DNA of 64,000 nt. Origin: Leptothrix discophora (GTDB taxonomy: Bacteria > Pseudomonadota > Gammaproteobacteria > Burkholderiales > Burkholderiaceae_C). The notes under the pieces are model-generated. The model had not been told where the DNA came from and did no database searches. It saw nothing but the letters and a program-made list of their open reading frames with translations. This document shows, in pieces, positions 49,808-63,428 of the stretch. Positions within the stretch are counted from its first letter, which is position 1. Each line of letters starts with the position of its first letter. The stretch spans positions 62,001 to 126,000 of the forward strand of contig NZ_JAUZEE010000008.1 in assembly GCF_030705305.1 (NCBI RefSeq), in the 5' to 3' direction. The position numbers and the translations under genes are program-made.

Positions 49808-50542
49808 TTACTTCGCGAGGGTGCGGGTGCCGACCACCTCGATCTCGACGCGGCGGTTCTTCTGCTTGCCCTCGGGCGTGCCGTTGTCGGCCACGGGCTG
49901 CTTCTCGCCCTTGCCTTCGGTGTACACGCGGTTCTGCTCGATGCCCTTGCTCACCAGGTACTTCTTGACGGCTTCGGCGCGGTTGACCGACAGCTTGTCG
50001 TTGTAGGCGTCCGAGCCATCGGAGTCGGTGTGGCCGACAGCGATGATGACCTCGAGGTTGATGCCCTTGACCTTGCTGACCAGGTCATCGAGCTTGCCGG
50101 CGGCTTCGGGCTTGAGCACGAACTTGGCGGTGTCGAAGAACGCGTCGGCGGCGAAGGTGACCTTCTCGCTGACCGGTGCGGCCGGGACGGGCGCCGGGGC
50201 CGGGGCGGGCACGGGGACCGGGACGGGCACGACGGCCGGGGCGGGCGCCGGAGCCGGAGCAGGTGCCGGAGCGGGGGCCGGTGCCGGAGCAGGCGCCGGG
50301 GCAGGTGCCGGAGCGGGCGGAGGAGCCGGAGCCGGCGGCGGAGGCACGCCATCGCAACCCTGGATGCCCGTCGTCGGGGTGAAGAAACCGTTGCGCCAGC
50401 AGTATTCGTTGGTGCCGTTCTTCCACGCGGGGGCGCCGGCAGCGTTCTGCGTGTTGCCGTTTTCGGGCTTGCCGCCGACGGTGCCGCAAGCGGCCAGCGC
50501 GACGGTTGCGAACAGCAGGGACACCTTGCTCAGGTTGTTCAT
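49808..50542 (-). CDS. OmpA-family peptidoglycan-associated lipoprotein
   Basis: 244-aa outer-membrane protein. The signal ends in lipobox ALAAC (Cys19). A short cysteine-containing segment (EYCWRNGFF...GCDG) is followed by a Pro-Ala repeat linker (about 67-122) and a C-terminal OmpA domain with the peptidoglycan-binding motif (GHTDSDGSDAYND; LSVNRAEAVKKYL; NRRVEIEV). Its own terminator follows. Divergent from gyrA, the usual Burkholderiales neighbourhood. Confidence 0.92.
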   Translation of the reverse strand: MNNLSKVSLLFATVALAACGTVGGKPENGNTQNAAGAPAWKNGTNEYCWRNGFFTPTTGIQGCDGVPPPPAPAPPPAPAPAPAPAPAPAPAPAPAPAPAPAPAVVPVPVPVPAPAPAPVPAAPVSEKVTFAADAFFDTAKFVLKPEAAGKLDDLVSKVKGINLEVIIAVGHTDSDGSDAYNDKLSVNRAEAVKKYLVSKGIEQNRVYTEGKGEKQPVADNGTPEGKQKNRRVEIEVVGTRTLAK

Positions 50543-50817
50543 GGATTTCCTCTCGATGGACCGCAGAGAGCGGCGATGGGCGTGCGCTCGGTCGGCCTGT
50601 CTGACGCAGACCGTGGGGATCCGAAGCGACTTGAAAAATTATTCTGCCATAGGGCTTCTTGGCGTCAGGACGTGGCAACACCCGGTTGCGGCGGCGCGCA
50701 AAGCTGTCGTCGGACGGCAACAGGTCGGCCGCGCCTAAAATCCATCGATTCGCCTGGTCGCGCCTGCCTGCGCCGCGTGCCGGACCGCGTGTCCGACGTC
50801 GGCCTTCCCGAGATCTC

Positions 50818-53489
<2,672 letters not shown>

Positions 53490-53490
<1 letters not shown>

Positions 53491-54137
53491 TGTCCCCCAA
53501 CCGTTCCATGTCGACCCTCCTGTCCCGCCTGATGCTGGCCGCCGGCCTGCTGGCCAGCGTCGGAGCCGCGCTGGCGGCCGATGCGCCGGCCGCGCCGATC
53601 GCTGCCTCGGCCGTCGCCAGCCCTGCCAAGAAGGCGCTGATCCAGAAGGTGCTGACGCTGCAGCAGCCCGGCATCGAGGCCATCGCCCGTGCGCTGGTCG
53701 AGCAGCCGGTCGCGCCGATGGTCCAGCAGGTCTCGATGATCATCCAGACCCGCGTGCCGCCGGAGAAGCGCGAGGCGCTGCAGAAGGACCTGCAGGGCGA
53801 CCTGAAGAAGTACATGGACGCGGCCCTGCCGCTGGTGCGCGACAAGGCGGTCGCGGCGGCACCGTCGACCATCGGCTCCCAGCTGGACCAGAAGTTCAGC
53901 GAAGAGGAACTGCGCCAGCTCGTCACGTGGCTCGAATCGCCGGTGGCCCGCAAGTACCAGTTCACCTTGCCCGAGTTCCAGAAGGCGCTGACCGACAAGC
54001 TGGTGGCCGACACCCGGACCGCCATCGAGCCGAAGCTGCGTGACCTGGACAGCGTGATCGGCAAGCGCCTGGCCGCCGTCGCGCCGCCCGCCAATCCCGC
54101 TGCGCCGGCACCGGCCGGCACGCCCGCCAAGCCCTGA
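53490..54137 (+). CDS. DUF2059-like exported protein
   Basis: 215-aa protein with a signal peptide (about 1-30, ending LAADA) and a helical mature domain (KKALIQKVLTLQQPGIEAIAR; FSEEELRQLVTWLESPVARKYQ) of the DUF2059 type, ending in a Pro/Ala-rich tail. Its start overlaps the gyrA stop. ATG 53508 is an alternative start. Function unknown; the place between gyrA and pheA is common in the order. Confidence 0.82.
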
Positions 54138-54181
54138 ACCCGCGCGCCGGCCCGGCCGGTGTGTCCACTTCCGGTCCTGCC

Positions 54182-55312
54182 ATGTCCGACAACGATTCCG
54201 CCCTGACGCCGGCCCCGGCCGCTCCCGTCGACCCCGCGCTGCTGGCGCTGCGCACGCAGATCGACGCGCTGGATCGCGAGCTGCTGGCCTTGCTCAACCG
54301 GCGCGCCGGGCTGGCGCTGTCGGTCGGCGAGATCAAGAAGAAGGAAGGCTCGGTGGTCTTCCGCCCCGAGCGCGAGGCCCAGGTCATCGATGGCCTGAAG
54401 GCCGCCAACCCGGGTCCGCTGAAGAACGACAGCGTCGCGCCGATCTGGCGCGAGATCATGAGCGCCTGCCGTTCGCTGGAGACGCCCACCCGCGTCGCCT
54501 ACCTCGGTCCGGCCGGCACCTTCAGCGAGCAGGCCGCGCTGGGCTACTTCGGCAGCTCGCTGGTTCGGGTGCCCTGCGCCAGCATCGACGAGGTCTTCCG
54601 CGCGACCACCGCTGGCGCGGCCGACTTCGGCGTCGTGCCGGTCGAGAACTCGACCGAGGGCGTGGTGGCCCGCTCGCTGGACCTGTTCCTGACCACGCCG
54701 CTGTTCATCATTGGCGAGACCAGCCTGTTCGTGCGCCACAACCTGCTGCGCCGCGAGGACGCGCTGGCCGGCATCCGCGCCGTCTGCGCCCATCCGCAGG
54801 CGCTGGCGCAGTGCCACGGCTGGCTCAGCCATCACCTGCCCGACGTCGAGCGCCGGCCGGTCTCCAGCAATGCCGAAGGCGCGCGGCTGGCCTCGCTGGA
54901 CCCGACGCTGGCGGCGATCGCCAGCGACCGCGCGGCCAGCGAATGGGGCCTGCACATGGTCTCGCCGGCGATCCAGGACGATGCCAACAACCGCACCCGC
55001 TTCGCGATCGTGACCCACCCGGAGCGCCACCCGGCGCCGGCCGCCTCGGGCCACGACTGCACCAGCCTGGTCGTCTCGGTGATCAACCGCCCCGGCGCGG
55101 TCCACGACATGCTCGTGCCGCTCAAGCACCACGGCGTGTCGATGACCCGCTTCGAGTCCCGCCCGGCCCGCTCGGACCAGTGGGAGTACTACTTCTACAT
55201 CGACGTGCAGGGCCACCCGGACACGCCGGCCGTGTCGACCGCGCTGAAGGAGCTGCGCAGCGTCTGCGCCTACTTCAAGGTCCTGGGCTCCTACCCGATC
55301 GACGTGCATTGA
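54182..55312 (+). CDS. pheA: bifunctional chorismate mutase/prephenate dehydratase
   Basis: 376-aa P-protein making phenylpyruvate from chorismate. AroQ-type chorismate mutase (about 18-95; LRTQIDALDRELLALLNRR), prephenate dehydratase (about 103-280; YLGPAGTFSEQAALGYFG; VPVENSTEGVV) and a C-terminal ACT domain (about 292-370) with the ESRP phenylalanine-binding motif (RFESRPAR), indicating feedback inhibition. ATG 54182 preferred to GTG 54161. Confidence 0.96.
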   Translation: MSDNDSALTPAPAAPVDPALLALRTQIDALDRELLALLNRRAGLALSVGEIKKKEGSVVFRPEREAQVIDGLKAANPGPLKNDSVAPIWREIMSACRSLETPTRVAYLGPAGTFSEQAALGYFGSSLVRVPCASIDEVFRATTAGAADFGVVPVENSTEGVVARSLDLFLTTPLFIIGETSLFVRHNLLRREDALAGIRAVCAHPQALAQCHGWLSHHLPDVERRPVSSNAEGARLASLDPTLAAIASDRAASEWGLHMVSPAIQDDANNRTRFAIVTHPERHPAPAASGHDCTSLVVSVINRPGAVHDMLVPLKHHGVSMTRFESRPARSDQWEYYFYIDVQGHPDTPAVSTALKELRSVCAYFKVLGSYPIDVH

Positions 55313-55382
55313 CGCCATCATCGGCGCCTGGCACGGGTCCACTTTTCCTCGCAAACAAGAACAGCACGACGGGCGGCACGGC

Positions 55383-56270
55383 ATGGCGATGTTCCGGCAA
55401 CTGGGGGTGATCGGCTGCGGCCTGATGGGTGGCAGCTTCGCGCTGGCGCTCAAGCGCGGCGGGCTGGTCAAGCGGGTGGTTGGCTACAGCAAGTCGCCGT
55501 CGACGGTCGAGCGCGCCAAGCGCCTGGGCGTGATCGACGAGTCGGCCGACTCCGCGCTGCTGGCCGTGTCGGGCTCGGACATCGTGCTGATCTCGGTGCC
55601 GGTGGCCGCCACCGAGGGCACGCTCAAGACCATCCGCCACGGCATCGAGCCGGGCGCGCTGGTGATGGACGTGGGCAGCACCAAGCGCGACGTGGTCGAC
55701 GCCGCCCGGCGGGTCCTGAAGGAGCGCCTGGTGTCCTTCGTACCGGCCCACCCGATCGCCGGCAAGGAAGTGGCTGGCGTCGAGCATGCCGACGCGCTGC
55801 TCTACCAGAACCGCCAGGTCATCCTGACGCCGCTGCCGCAGACCGATCCGGCGCTGGTCCAGAAGGCCACCGACGTCTGGGCCGCCGTGGGCTCGCAGGT
55901 CCTGCGCATGACGCCGGAGAACCACGACACAGCCTTCGCCGCCGTCAGCCACCTGCCGCACCTGCTGGCCTTCGCCTACTTCAACGCCGTGATGGCCCAG
56001 CCGGCAGGGCGCGAGTTCCTGTCGCTGGCCGGACCGGGCTTCCGCGACTTCACCCGCATCGCGGCGGGCGAGCCGGCGATCTGGCGCGACATCCTCGCCA
56101 GCAACCGCGAGGAAGTCATCAAGCAGCTGGCCCGCCTGCGCCATGCACTGGACGCCTTCGAGCACGTCATGCGCTCGGGCAACCAGGAGGCGCTGGAGGA
56201 CCTGATCCGCAACGCCTCCGAAGGCCGCGGCAACTGGCAGATGAACGCCCGCCCCGGCTCCGCACGCTGA
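55383..56270 (+). CDS. tyrA: prephenate dehydrogenase family protein
   Basis: 295-aa NAD(P)-dependent enzyme for tyrosine synthesis, converting prephenate (or arogenate) oxidatively. The N-terminal Rossmann motif is [16 protein letters not shown] (about 8-23); [10 protein letters not shown] and [19 protein letters not shown] hold the substrate-binding His residues. No ACT or mutase domain. Lies between pheA and aroA; the hisC often found here is absent. Confidence 0.93.
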   Translation: MAMFRQLGVIGCGLMGGSFALALKRGGLVKRVVGYSKSPSTVERAKRLGVIDESADSALLAVSGSDIVLISVPVAATEGTLKTIRHGIEPGALVMDVGSTKRDVVDAARRVLKERLVSFVPAHPIAGKEVAGVEHADALLYQNRQVILTPLPQTDPALVQKATDVWAAVGSQVLRMTPENHDTAFAAVSHLPHLLAFAYFNAVMAQPAGREFLSLAGPGFRDFTRIAAGEPAIWRDILASNREEVIKQLARLRHALDAFEHVMRSGNQEALEDLIRNASEGRGNWQMNARPGSAR

Positions 56271-56389
56271 GGCGGCCGACCCCCGCCGCCGCACCGCCCC
56301 GATCCCCGACCGATCCCGCCTCGAAGGGCCGCAGCGTGTGCGGCCCTTGCCCATTCCGACTCCCTGACCCGCTCCGGCATCGCCCGCCC

Positions 56390-58408
56390 ATGTACGACAT
56401 CCCTCACCTCGACCTGCCGCCCCTCGGTGCCGCCGCCGGCACCGTGCGCCTGCCGGGCTCCAAGAGCATCTCCAACCGCCTGCTGCTGCTGGCCGGCCTG
56501 AGCCAGGGCCGCACCACGCTGGTCGACTTGCTGGACTCGGACGACACCCGCGTGATGCTGGCCGCGCTGCGCACGCTGGGCTGCACGATCGAGCAGGACG
56601 GCCGTCTGACCCGCATCGACGGCTTCGCCGGCCAGCCGGCGGTGGCCGAGGCCGAGCTGTTCCTGGGGAACGCCGGCACCGCGATGCGCCCGCTGACGGC
56701 TGCGCTGGCGGTGCTGACCACCCAGGCGGACGGTCGCCGCTACACGCTCAAGGGCGTGCCGCGCATGCACGAGCGTCCGATCGGCGACCTGGTCGACGCG
56801 CTGCGCGGCCTGGGCGTCACGGTCGACTGCCTGGGCAACGAGGGCTACCCGCCGCTGCGCCTGGCCGGTGGCCGGCTGGACCTGGCCGCGCCGGTCAAGG
56901 TGCGCGGCGACGTCTCCAGCCAGTTCCTGACCGCGCTGCTGCTGGCGCTGCCGCTGGCGGCCGGCCAGGCCGATGTCGTCATCGAGGTGGTCGGCGAGCT
57001 GATATCCAAGCCCTACATCGAGATCACGCTCAACCTGCTCGAACGCTTCGGCATCGCGGTGCGCCGCGAGGGCTGGGCCCGCTTCACCATCCCGGCCGGC
57101 AGCCGCTACGTCACGCCGGGCGAGGTCCACGTCGAGGGCGACGCCTCGTCGGCGTCGTACTTCATCGCGCTGGGCGCGCTGGCCGGCGTCGACGCGCCGG
57201 TGCGCATCGAGGGCGTGGGCAGCGCCTCGATCCAGGGCGACATCCGCTTCGTCGAAGCGGCCGAGGCGATGGGCGCGCAGGTGCAGGCCGAGGCCAATGC
57301 ACTGGAGGTCCGCCGCGGCGCCTGGCCGCTGCGCGCCATCGACATGGACTGCAACGCCATCCCCGACGCGGCGATGACGCTGGCCGTCATGGCGCTCTAC
57401 GCCGACGGGCCCTGCACGCTGCGCAACATCGCCAGCTGGCGCGTCAAGGAGACCGACCGCATCGCCGCCATGGCCGCCGAGCTGCGCAAGGTCGGCGCGC
57501 AGGTCGAGGAGGGCGTGGACTTCATCCGCGTCTGGCCCCTGGACGTGTTCCGCCCCGCCGCCATCCACACCTACGACGACCACCGCATGGCGATGTGCCT
57601 GTCGCTGGCGGCCTTCCACCCGCTCAAGGGCGCGGCGCCGGTGCCCACCCGCATCCTCGACCCGAAGTGCGTGGCCAAGACCTTCCCGGACTACTTCGAG
57701 ACCCTGTTCGAGGTCGTCTCGGTCGATCCGGCCCACATCCCGGTCATCACCATCGACGGCCCGACCGCCTCCGGCAAGGGCACGCTGGCGGCCGGCGTGG
57801 CCGAGCGGCTGGGCTATCACACCCTCGATTCGGGCTCGCTGTACCGCGTCACCGCGCTGGCGGCCCGCTCGGCCGGCGTCGCCCCGGAGGACGAGGCCGG
57901 CGTGGTCGCCGTCGCCCGCGCGATGAAGCTCCAGTTCGCCGGCGTGCAGGTGCTGCTCGACGGCGTGGACGTGTCCGACCAGCTGCGCGAGGAGCAGATC
58001 GGTGCCATGGCCTCGCAGGTTGCCGCCCATCCGGCGGTGCGCGCCGCGCTGTTCGACCTGCAGTGCGCCTTCCGCCAGCTGCCTGGCCTGGTGGCCGACG
58101 GACGCGACATGGGCACCGTGATCTTCCCGGCCGCGCCGCTCAAGGTCTTCCTGACCGCGACCGCCGCCGCGCGGGCCGAGCGCAGGCATAAGCAGTTGAT
58201 TTCCAAGGGAATTCCTGCTAGCCTCGCCGACCTTCGCGCGGACCTGGAGGCCCGCGATGCGCGCGACCGAGGTCGCAGCACCGCCCCTCTGAAGCCCGCC
58301 GAAGATGCGCTTCTCCTGGACAACTCCCTGGTGGGCATCGACGCTTCGGTGCAGCAGGTGGTGGACTGGTGGGAAGCGCGACTGCCCTTCGGTGCGCACG
58401 CCGGCTGA
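56390..58408 (+). CDS. aroA-cmk: fused EPSP synthase/cytidylate kinase
   Basis: 672-aa fusion. Residues 1 to about 440 are 5-enolpyruvylshikimate-3-phosphate synthase ([49 protein letters not shown]), the sixth step of the shikimate pathway. From about 447 to 672 is a complete CMP kinase ([16 protein letters not shown]-loop; [24 protein letters not shown]). No stop or start separates them. The two are adjacent separate genes in many proteobacteria; the fusion occurs in Burkholderiales. ATG 56390 gives the normal AroA start. Confidence 0.94.
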   Translation: MYDIPHLDLPPLGAAAGTVRLPGSKSISNRLLLLAGLSQGRTTLVDLLDSDDTRVMLAALRTLGCTIEQDGRLTRIDGFAGQPAVAEAELFLGNAGTAMRPLTAALAVLTTQADGRRYTLKGVPRMHERPIGDLVDALRGLGVTVDCLGNEGYPPLRLAGGRLDLAAPVKVRGDVSSQFLTALLLALPLAAGQADVVIEVVGELISKPYIEITLNLLERFGIAVRREGWARFTIPAGSRYVTPGEVHVEGDASSASYFIALGALAGVDAPVRIEGVGSASIQGDIRFVEAAEAMGAQVQAEANALEVRRGAWPLRAIDMDCNAIPDAAMTLAVMALYADGPCTLRNIASWRVKETDRIAAMAAELRKVGAQVEEGVDFIRVWPLDVFRPAAIHTYDDHRMAMCLSLAAFHPLKGAAPVPTRILDPKCVAKTFPDYFETLFEVVSVDPAHIPVITIDGPTASGKGTLAAGVAERLGYHTLDSGSLYRVTALAARSAGVAPEDEAGVVAVARAMKLQFAGVQVLLDGVDVSDQLREEQIGAMASQVAAHPAVRAALFDLQCAFRQLPGLVADGRDMGTVIFPAAPLKVFLTATAAARAERRHKQLISKGIPASLADLRADLEARDARDRGRSTAPLKPAEDALLLDNSLVGIDASVQQVVDWWEARLPFGAHAG

Positions 58409-58562
58409 TCCCTCGCGGATCGCCTTGCTCAAGCGCCTTCGGCAGCGACCGGTTCCGGGGCCTTCCCGCCGTGCGTCAGCACACCGAGGCCCCGGTTCGA
58501 CAACCTAACCCGCCACGGAAGTGGTCCCCGTCGCCGGTGCATGCCGGCGCAGAAAGTCCCAA

Positions 58563-60275
58563 ATGTCCCAAGCTGCTGCCTTCGAAGGCATGGAATCCTT
58601 TGCCGCGCTGTTCGAGGAATCGCTGCAACGCGCCGACATGCGCGCTGGCGAGGTCATCTCCGCCGAAGTGGTCCGCGTCGAGCACAACTTCGTCGTCGTC
58701 AACGCCGGCCTGAAGTCCGAAGCCTACGTTCCCATCGAGGAATTCAAGAACGACCAGGGCGAGATCGAAGTCCAGGTCGGCGACTTCGTCTCCGTCGCGA
58801 TCGACGCGATCGAGAACGGCTACGGCGACACCATCCTGTCGCGCGACAAGGCCAAGCGCCTGGCCTCGTGGCTGTCGCTGGAAACCGCGCTGGAGTCGGG
58901 CGACTTCGTCACCGGCACGGTCAGCGGCAAGGTCAAGGGCGGCCTGACGGTGCTGGTCAACGGCATCCGCGCCTTCCTGCCGGGTTCGCTGCTGGACACC
59001 CGTCCGGTCAAGGACATGAGCCCGTTCGAGGGCAAGACCATGGAGTTCAAGGTCATCAAGCTCGACCGCAAGCGCAACAACGTTGTGCTGTCGCGTCGCG
59101 CGGTGGTCGAGGCCTCGATGGGCGAGGAGCGCGCCAAGCTGCTCGAGACGCTGCGTGAAGGCGCGATCGTCAACGGCGTGGTCAAGAACATCACCGAATA
59201 CGGTGCGTTCGTGGACCTCGGCGGCATCGACGGCCTGCTGCACATCACCGACATGGCCTGGCGCCGTGTCCGTCACCCGAGCGAAGTGGTGACGGTCGGC
59301 CAGGAACTGACCGCCAAGGTCCTGAAGTTCGACGCCGAGAAGAACCGCGTCTCGCTGGGCCTGAAGCAGATGGGCGACGACCCGTGGATCGGCGTCTCGC
59401 GCCGCTACCCGTCGAGCACCCGCCTGTTCGGCAAGGTCACCAACATCGCCGACTACGGCGCGTTCGTCGAGATCGAGCCGGGCATCGAAGGCCTGGTGCA
59501 CGTCTCCGAGATGGACTGGACCAACAAGAACGTCGCGCCTTCCAAGATCGTCACCCTGGGCGACGAAGTGGAAGTCATGGTCCTGGAGATCGACGAGGAC
59601 AAGCGTCGCATCTCGCTGGGCATGAAGCAGTGTAAGCAGAACCCGTGGGACGAGTTCGCGCAGAACTTCAAGCGCGGCGACCGCGTCAAGGGCCCCGTCA
59701 AGTCGATCACCGACTTCGGCGTGTTCGTTGGCCTGGCCGCTGGCATCGACGGCCTGGTGCACCTGTCCGACCTGTCGTGGAACGAGCCGGGCGAAGCTGC
59801 GGTCCGCAACTACAAGAAGGGCCAGGAAGTCGAGGCGATCGTCCTGGGCATCGACGTCGAGCGCGAGCGCATCTCGCTGGGCATCAAGCAGCTCGATACC
59901 GATCCGTTCACCAGCTACACCACGCTCAATGACCGTGGCGCCCTGGTGGCCGGCAAGGTCAAGACCGTCGACCCGCGTGGCGCCGAGATCCAGCTCAACG
60001 ACGACGTCACCGGCTACCTGCGTGCGTCCGAGATCGCCCGCGAGCGCGTCGAGGATGCCCGCAACGTGCTGAAGGAAGGCGACGAGGTCACCGCCCTGAT
60101 CATCAACATCGACCGCAAGCTGCGTTCGATCCAGCTGTCGATCAAGGCCAAGGACAACGCCGAGCAGCAGGAAGCCCTGCAGCGCCTGTCGGCCGACAAC
60201 CGCGAGACCGTCGGCAACGCCGGCACGACCAGCCTGGGCGCGCTGCTCAAGGCCAAGCTGGACCAGGGCAACTGA
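58563..60275 (+). CDS. rpsA: 30S ribosomal protein S1
   Basis: 570-aa ribosomal protein with six S1 RNA-binding domains, easily seen as repeats ([62 protein letters not shown]). It binds mRNA on the 30S subunit to help initiation. ATG 58563 preferred; ATG 58590 ([12 protein letters not shown]) is possible. Follows aroA-cmk as in most proteobacteria. Confidence 0.97.
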   Translation: MSQAAAFEGMESFAALFEESLQRADMRAGEVISAEVVRVEHNFVVVNAGLKSEAYVPIEEFKNDQGEIEVQVGDFVSVAIDAIENGYGDTILSRDKAKRLASWLSLETALESGDFVTGTVSGKVKGGLTVLVNGIRAFLPGSLLDTRPVKDMSPFEGKTMEFKVIKLDRKRNNVVLSRRAVVEASMGEERAKLLETLREGAIVNGVVKNITEYGAFVDLGGIDGLLHITDMAWRRVRHPSEVVTVGQELTAKVLKFDAEKNRVSLGLKQMGDDPWIGVSRRYPSSTRLFGKVTNIADYGAFVEIEPGIEGLVHVSEMDWTNKNVAPSKIVTLGDEVEVMVLEIDEDKRRISLGMKQCKQNPWDEFAQNFKRGDRVKGPVKSITDFGVFVGLAAGIDGLVHLSDLSWNEPGEAAVRNYKKGQEVEAIVLGIDVERERISLGIKQLDTDPFTSYTTLNDRGALVAGKVKTVDPRGAEIQLNDDVTGYLRASEIARERVEDARNVLKEGDEVTALIINIDRKLRSIQLSIKAKDNAEQQEALQRLSADNRETVGNAGTTSLGALLKAKLDQGN

Positions 60276-60291
60276 TCCACGTGATCGCCCC

Positions 60292-60319
60292 GCGCGCCGT
60301 GCCGCAAGGCGTGGCGCGC
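60292..60319 (+). other. 12-bp hairpin with GCAA loop between rpsA and ihfB
   Basis: GCGCGCCGTGCC-GCAA-GGCGTGGCGCGC forms a 12-bp stem (two G-U pairs) closed by a GNRA-type loop, without a U run. It could stabilise the upstream rpsA mRNA end or limit read-through. Confidence 0.5.
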
Positions 60320-60359
60320 GCCGGTTGACCTCTTCAAGCGTCGCGCCTCCATTCCCGCC

Positions 60360-60767
<408 letters not shown>

Positions 60768-60795
60768 TCCAGGTCCCCGACGGGGCCCCAGGAAC

Positions 60796-60827
60796 CCGCC
60801 CGCAGCCGCGCTGCTGGCGGTTTTTTT
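60796..60827 (+). terminator. intrinsic terminator after ihfB
   Basis: CCGCC-C-GCAG / CTGC-T-GGCGG stem around a CCGCG loop, followed by seven T. Confidence 0.85.
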
Positions 60828-60925
60828 CATGGCCGAGACGACCTCGCGGCGCGGCCGAGCCAAGGCCCGGCAAGGGCCTCGAACGCGGTCGATCGCCAGG
60901 GGCGTTGCACTAGAATCCGCCGCCT

Positions 60926-61270
60926 ATGCGCATCCTCATCTGGGCCATCCGCGCGGCACTCTTCTTCGTGCTCTTCGCCTTCGCGCTGAACAACCAGCAC
61001 ACCGTCGTGCTGCACTGGTTCTTCGGCGTCTCCACCCAGGCACCGATGGTGCTCGTCGTGCTCGTCACCTTCGCTGCCGGCTGCGCGGCGGGGGTCGTCG
61101 CGATGCTGCCGGGCTGGTGGCGCCAGCACCGCCGCACCCGCGCGCTCGAGGCCGCGGTGCCCCGCACCAGCGCCCCGCAGGCGACGACTTCCGGTGCGTC
61201 GTCCGCCACCCGTCCGGCGCCGCTGTCGCCCGAACCCGAACTGCCGCACCCGCCCCGCGATGGACTTTGA
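60926..61270 (+). CDS. lapA: LapA-family membrane protein
   Basis: 114-aa protein with two N-terminal membrane helices (about 4-21 and 38-62) and a DUF1049-type core (ALNNQHTVVLHWFFG), then a Pro/Ser/Thr-rich tail. LapA works with LapB in control of lipopolysaccharide assembly. Its end overlaps the lapB start by 11 bp. Confidence 0.85.
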   Translation: MRILIWAIRAALFFVLFAFALNNQHTVVLHWFFGVSTQAPMVLVVLVTFAAGCAAGVVAMLPGWWRQHRRTRALEAAVPRTSAPQATTSGASSATRPAPLSPEPELPHPPRDGL

Positions 61271-62414
61271 CCTGCAGTGGCTGCTGCTGGCCCTGCCGGC
61301 CGCCTTCGCGCTGGGCTGGCTGGCCTCGCGCATCGACCTTCGCAACTGGAAGCGCGAGGTCGAGGCCTCGCCGAGGGCGTATTTCAAGGGTCTGAACCTG
61401 CTGCTCAACGAACAGCAGGACAAGGCCATCGACGCCTTCATCGAGGCCGTCCAGCAGGACCCCGGCAGCTCGGACCTGCACTTCGCGCTCGGCAACCTGT
61501 TTCGCCGCCGTGGCGAGTACGAGCGCGCCGTGCGTGTCCACCAGCACCTACTGGGTCGTGCCGACCTGCCGACCACCGAACGCGACCGTGCCCAGCACGC
61601 ACTGGCCCAGGACTACCTCAAGGCCGGCCTGTTCGACCGTGCCGAGGCGGCCTACAAGGCGCTTGAAGGGACCGCCTTCGCGACCGAGGCACGGCTGGCG
61701 CTGCTCAACCTGCATGAGCGGGCGCGCGACTGGAAGTCGGCCATCGAGGTGGCCAGGGGCCTGGAGTCGGCCGCGGTCGGCAGCTTCTCCCAGCGCATCG
61801 CCCACTACGGCTGCGAGCTGGTCGTCGAGGCCGATGCCCAGGGCGACGCCGCCGCCGCCCAGGCCGCGCTGCAACGGGCCCGCGAGGCCGCACCCCAGTC
61901 GGCAAGGCCGCTGATCCTGGCCGGGCAGCGTCTGGCGCGGTCTGGCCAGCATGCCGAAGCGCTGGCCCTGTGGACGCCGCTGGCGGCGGTCCATCCCGAG
62001 GCCTTCGGCATCGTCGCCCAGGACTACGCCCAGAGCGCGCAGGCCTGCGGCCAGGCGGCCGAGGCGCTGGTGCGGCTCAAGGAACTGCATGCCAAGGCAC
62101 CGACGTCCGACCTGCTCGGGGCGGTGCTGGCGCTCGAACCCGATCCGCAGGAGCGGCGACGCCTGCTGCTGCAGCAGGTACAGGCCCACAACAGCCTGAG
62201 CGCGGCGCTGCGGCTGGTCCAGGAGCCGGCACCCGCCGCGCTGCTGACCGAGGCCGAACGCGGCGCCCTGCAACAGTCGCTGGCGGCCGCCGCCAAGCCG
62301 CTGCGCCGCTACCGCTGTGCCGCCTGCGGCTTCGAGGCCCAGCAGTACTTCTGGCAATGCCCGGGCTGCCACGGCTGGGACACCTTCCCGCCGCGCCGCC
62401 TTGAGGACAGCTGA
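61260..62414 (+). CDS. lapB: lipopolysaccharide assembly protein LapB
   Basis: 384-aa protein anchored by an N-terminal helix (DFDLQWLLLALPAAFALGWL), followed by TPR repeats (YFKGLNLLLNEQQDKAIDAFIE; ALGNLFRRRGEYERAVRVHQ) and a C-terminal rubredoxin-type metal site (YRCAACGFEAQ; WQCPGCHGWDTF). LapB limits LpxC through FtsH in E. coli. ATG 61260 gives the family start. Confidence 0.94.
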   Translation: MDFDLQWLLLALPAAFALGWLASRIDLRNWKREVEASPRAYFKGLNLLLNEQQDKAIDAFIEAVQQDPGSSDLHFALGNLFRRRGEYERAVRVHQHLLGRADLPTTERDRAQHALAQDYLKAGLFDRAEAAYKALEGTAFATEARLALLNLHERARDWKSAIEVARGLESAAVGSFSQRIAHYGCELVVEADAQGDAAAAQAALQRAREAAPQSARPLILAGQRLARSGQHAEALALWTPLAAVHPEAFGIVAQDYAQSAQACGQAAEALVRLKELHAKAPTSDLLGAVLALEPDPQERRRLLLQQVQAHNSLSAALRLVQEPAPAALLTEAERGALQQSLAAAAKPLRRYRCAACGFEAQQYFWQCPGCHGWDTFPPRRLEDS

Positions 62415-62429
62415 CCCCGCGCGACCCGA

Positions 62430-63428
62430 TCAGCCGGCGTGCCGGACCGCCTCGTCAAGGGCGGCCTCGACCTCGGCCAGCGGCGGCACCTGGCCCTTGC
62501 CACCGAAGCTGCGCACGTGGCCCGAGCCGGTCACGCCGGCCAGGCCGGGTTCGTGGTCGCAGTAGATGCCCACCGTCGGCCGCGCATGGGCGGCGGCGAG
62601 GTGGGTGAAGCCGGTGTCCAGCCCGACGACGACCCGGGCGCCGGCCAGCACCGCGCCGGCATCGGCCACGCTCAGGAAGGGCGGCACGACCGCCCCGGCG
62701 TCGCTGCCCTCGGCCAGCCGCTGTGCCAGCGCCTGTTCGGCCGGGCTGCCCCACAGGATCACCGGCGTCCAGCCCAGGCCCCGGATGCGCCGTGCCAGGT
62801 GCGCCCAGCGGTCTTCCGGCCAGAGCTTCTCGGGTCGGCTGGCACAGGGGATCAGGACCGCGTACGGCTTTGGCGCCTGCCAGCTGCTGACCGGCGGCTT
62901 CAGGCCGAAATCGGGCGTGTCGGTCGGCCGGGCGTAGCCCAGGTGATCGGCCGCGAGCGCGCGGTTGCGCACCACCGCATGCGCGTCGCGCGAGACCGAG
63001 GCCTTGTGCGCATAGAACAGCGATGCCAGCGGCTCGCGGATGCTGTGCCAGTCGTAGCCGGCGCGCGGCCCGTGCGCCTGCACGGCCCACAGCACGCTCT
63101 TGAGCAGGCCCTGGAAGTCGATCACGAGGTCATAGCGCTCCGCCTGCAGCTCGCGCCTGAGCGCCGCGATGGCCGCGCGCGTCTCGGGCTTGCCGAGTGA
63201 CTTGCGCCACTTGCGCCAGGCGACCGGCATCACCTTGCAGACGGCGGGATGGGCTGCGGGAATGGCCGCGAACGGCGCCTCGACCAGCCAGTCGATCACC
63301 GCGCCGGGATGGGCGCGGGCGATGTCGCTGACGGCCGGCAGCGCATGCACCACGTCGCCCATCGAGGTGGTCTTGACGACGAGGATGCGCGGCGGCCGTC
63401 CGCTCGGCAGCGGGGCGCGATCAGCCAC
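62430..63428 (-). CDS. waaC: lipopolysaccharide heptosyltransferase I
   Basis: 332-aa GT9 glycosyltransferase adding the first heptose to Kdo in the LPS inner core. The N-terminal ILVVKTTSMGDVVHALPAVSD is diagnostic, and VVGLDTGFTHLAAA is the C-terminal donor-binding motif. GTG 63428 is the start, overlapping the upstream gene's end by 8 bp; no ATG fits. Convergent with lapB, so two LPS-assembly genes adjoin. Confidence 0.92.
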   Translation of the reverse strand: MADRAPLPSGRPPRILVVKTTSMGDVVHALPAVSDIARAHPGAVIDWLVEAPFAAIPAAHPAVCKVMPVAWRKWRKSLGKPETRAAIAALRRELQAERYDLVIDFQGLLKSVLWAVQAHGPRAGYDWHSIREPLASLFYAHKASVSRDAHAVVRNRALAADHLGYARPTDTPDFGLKPPVSSWQAPKPYAVLIPCASRPEKLWPEDRWAHLARRIRGLGWTPVILWGSPAEQALAQRLAEGSDAGAVVPPFLSVADAGAVLAGARVVVGLDTGFTHLAAAHARPTVGIYCDHEPGLAGVTGSGHVRSFGGKGQVPPLAEVEAALDEAVRHAG

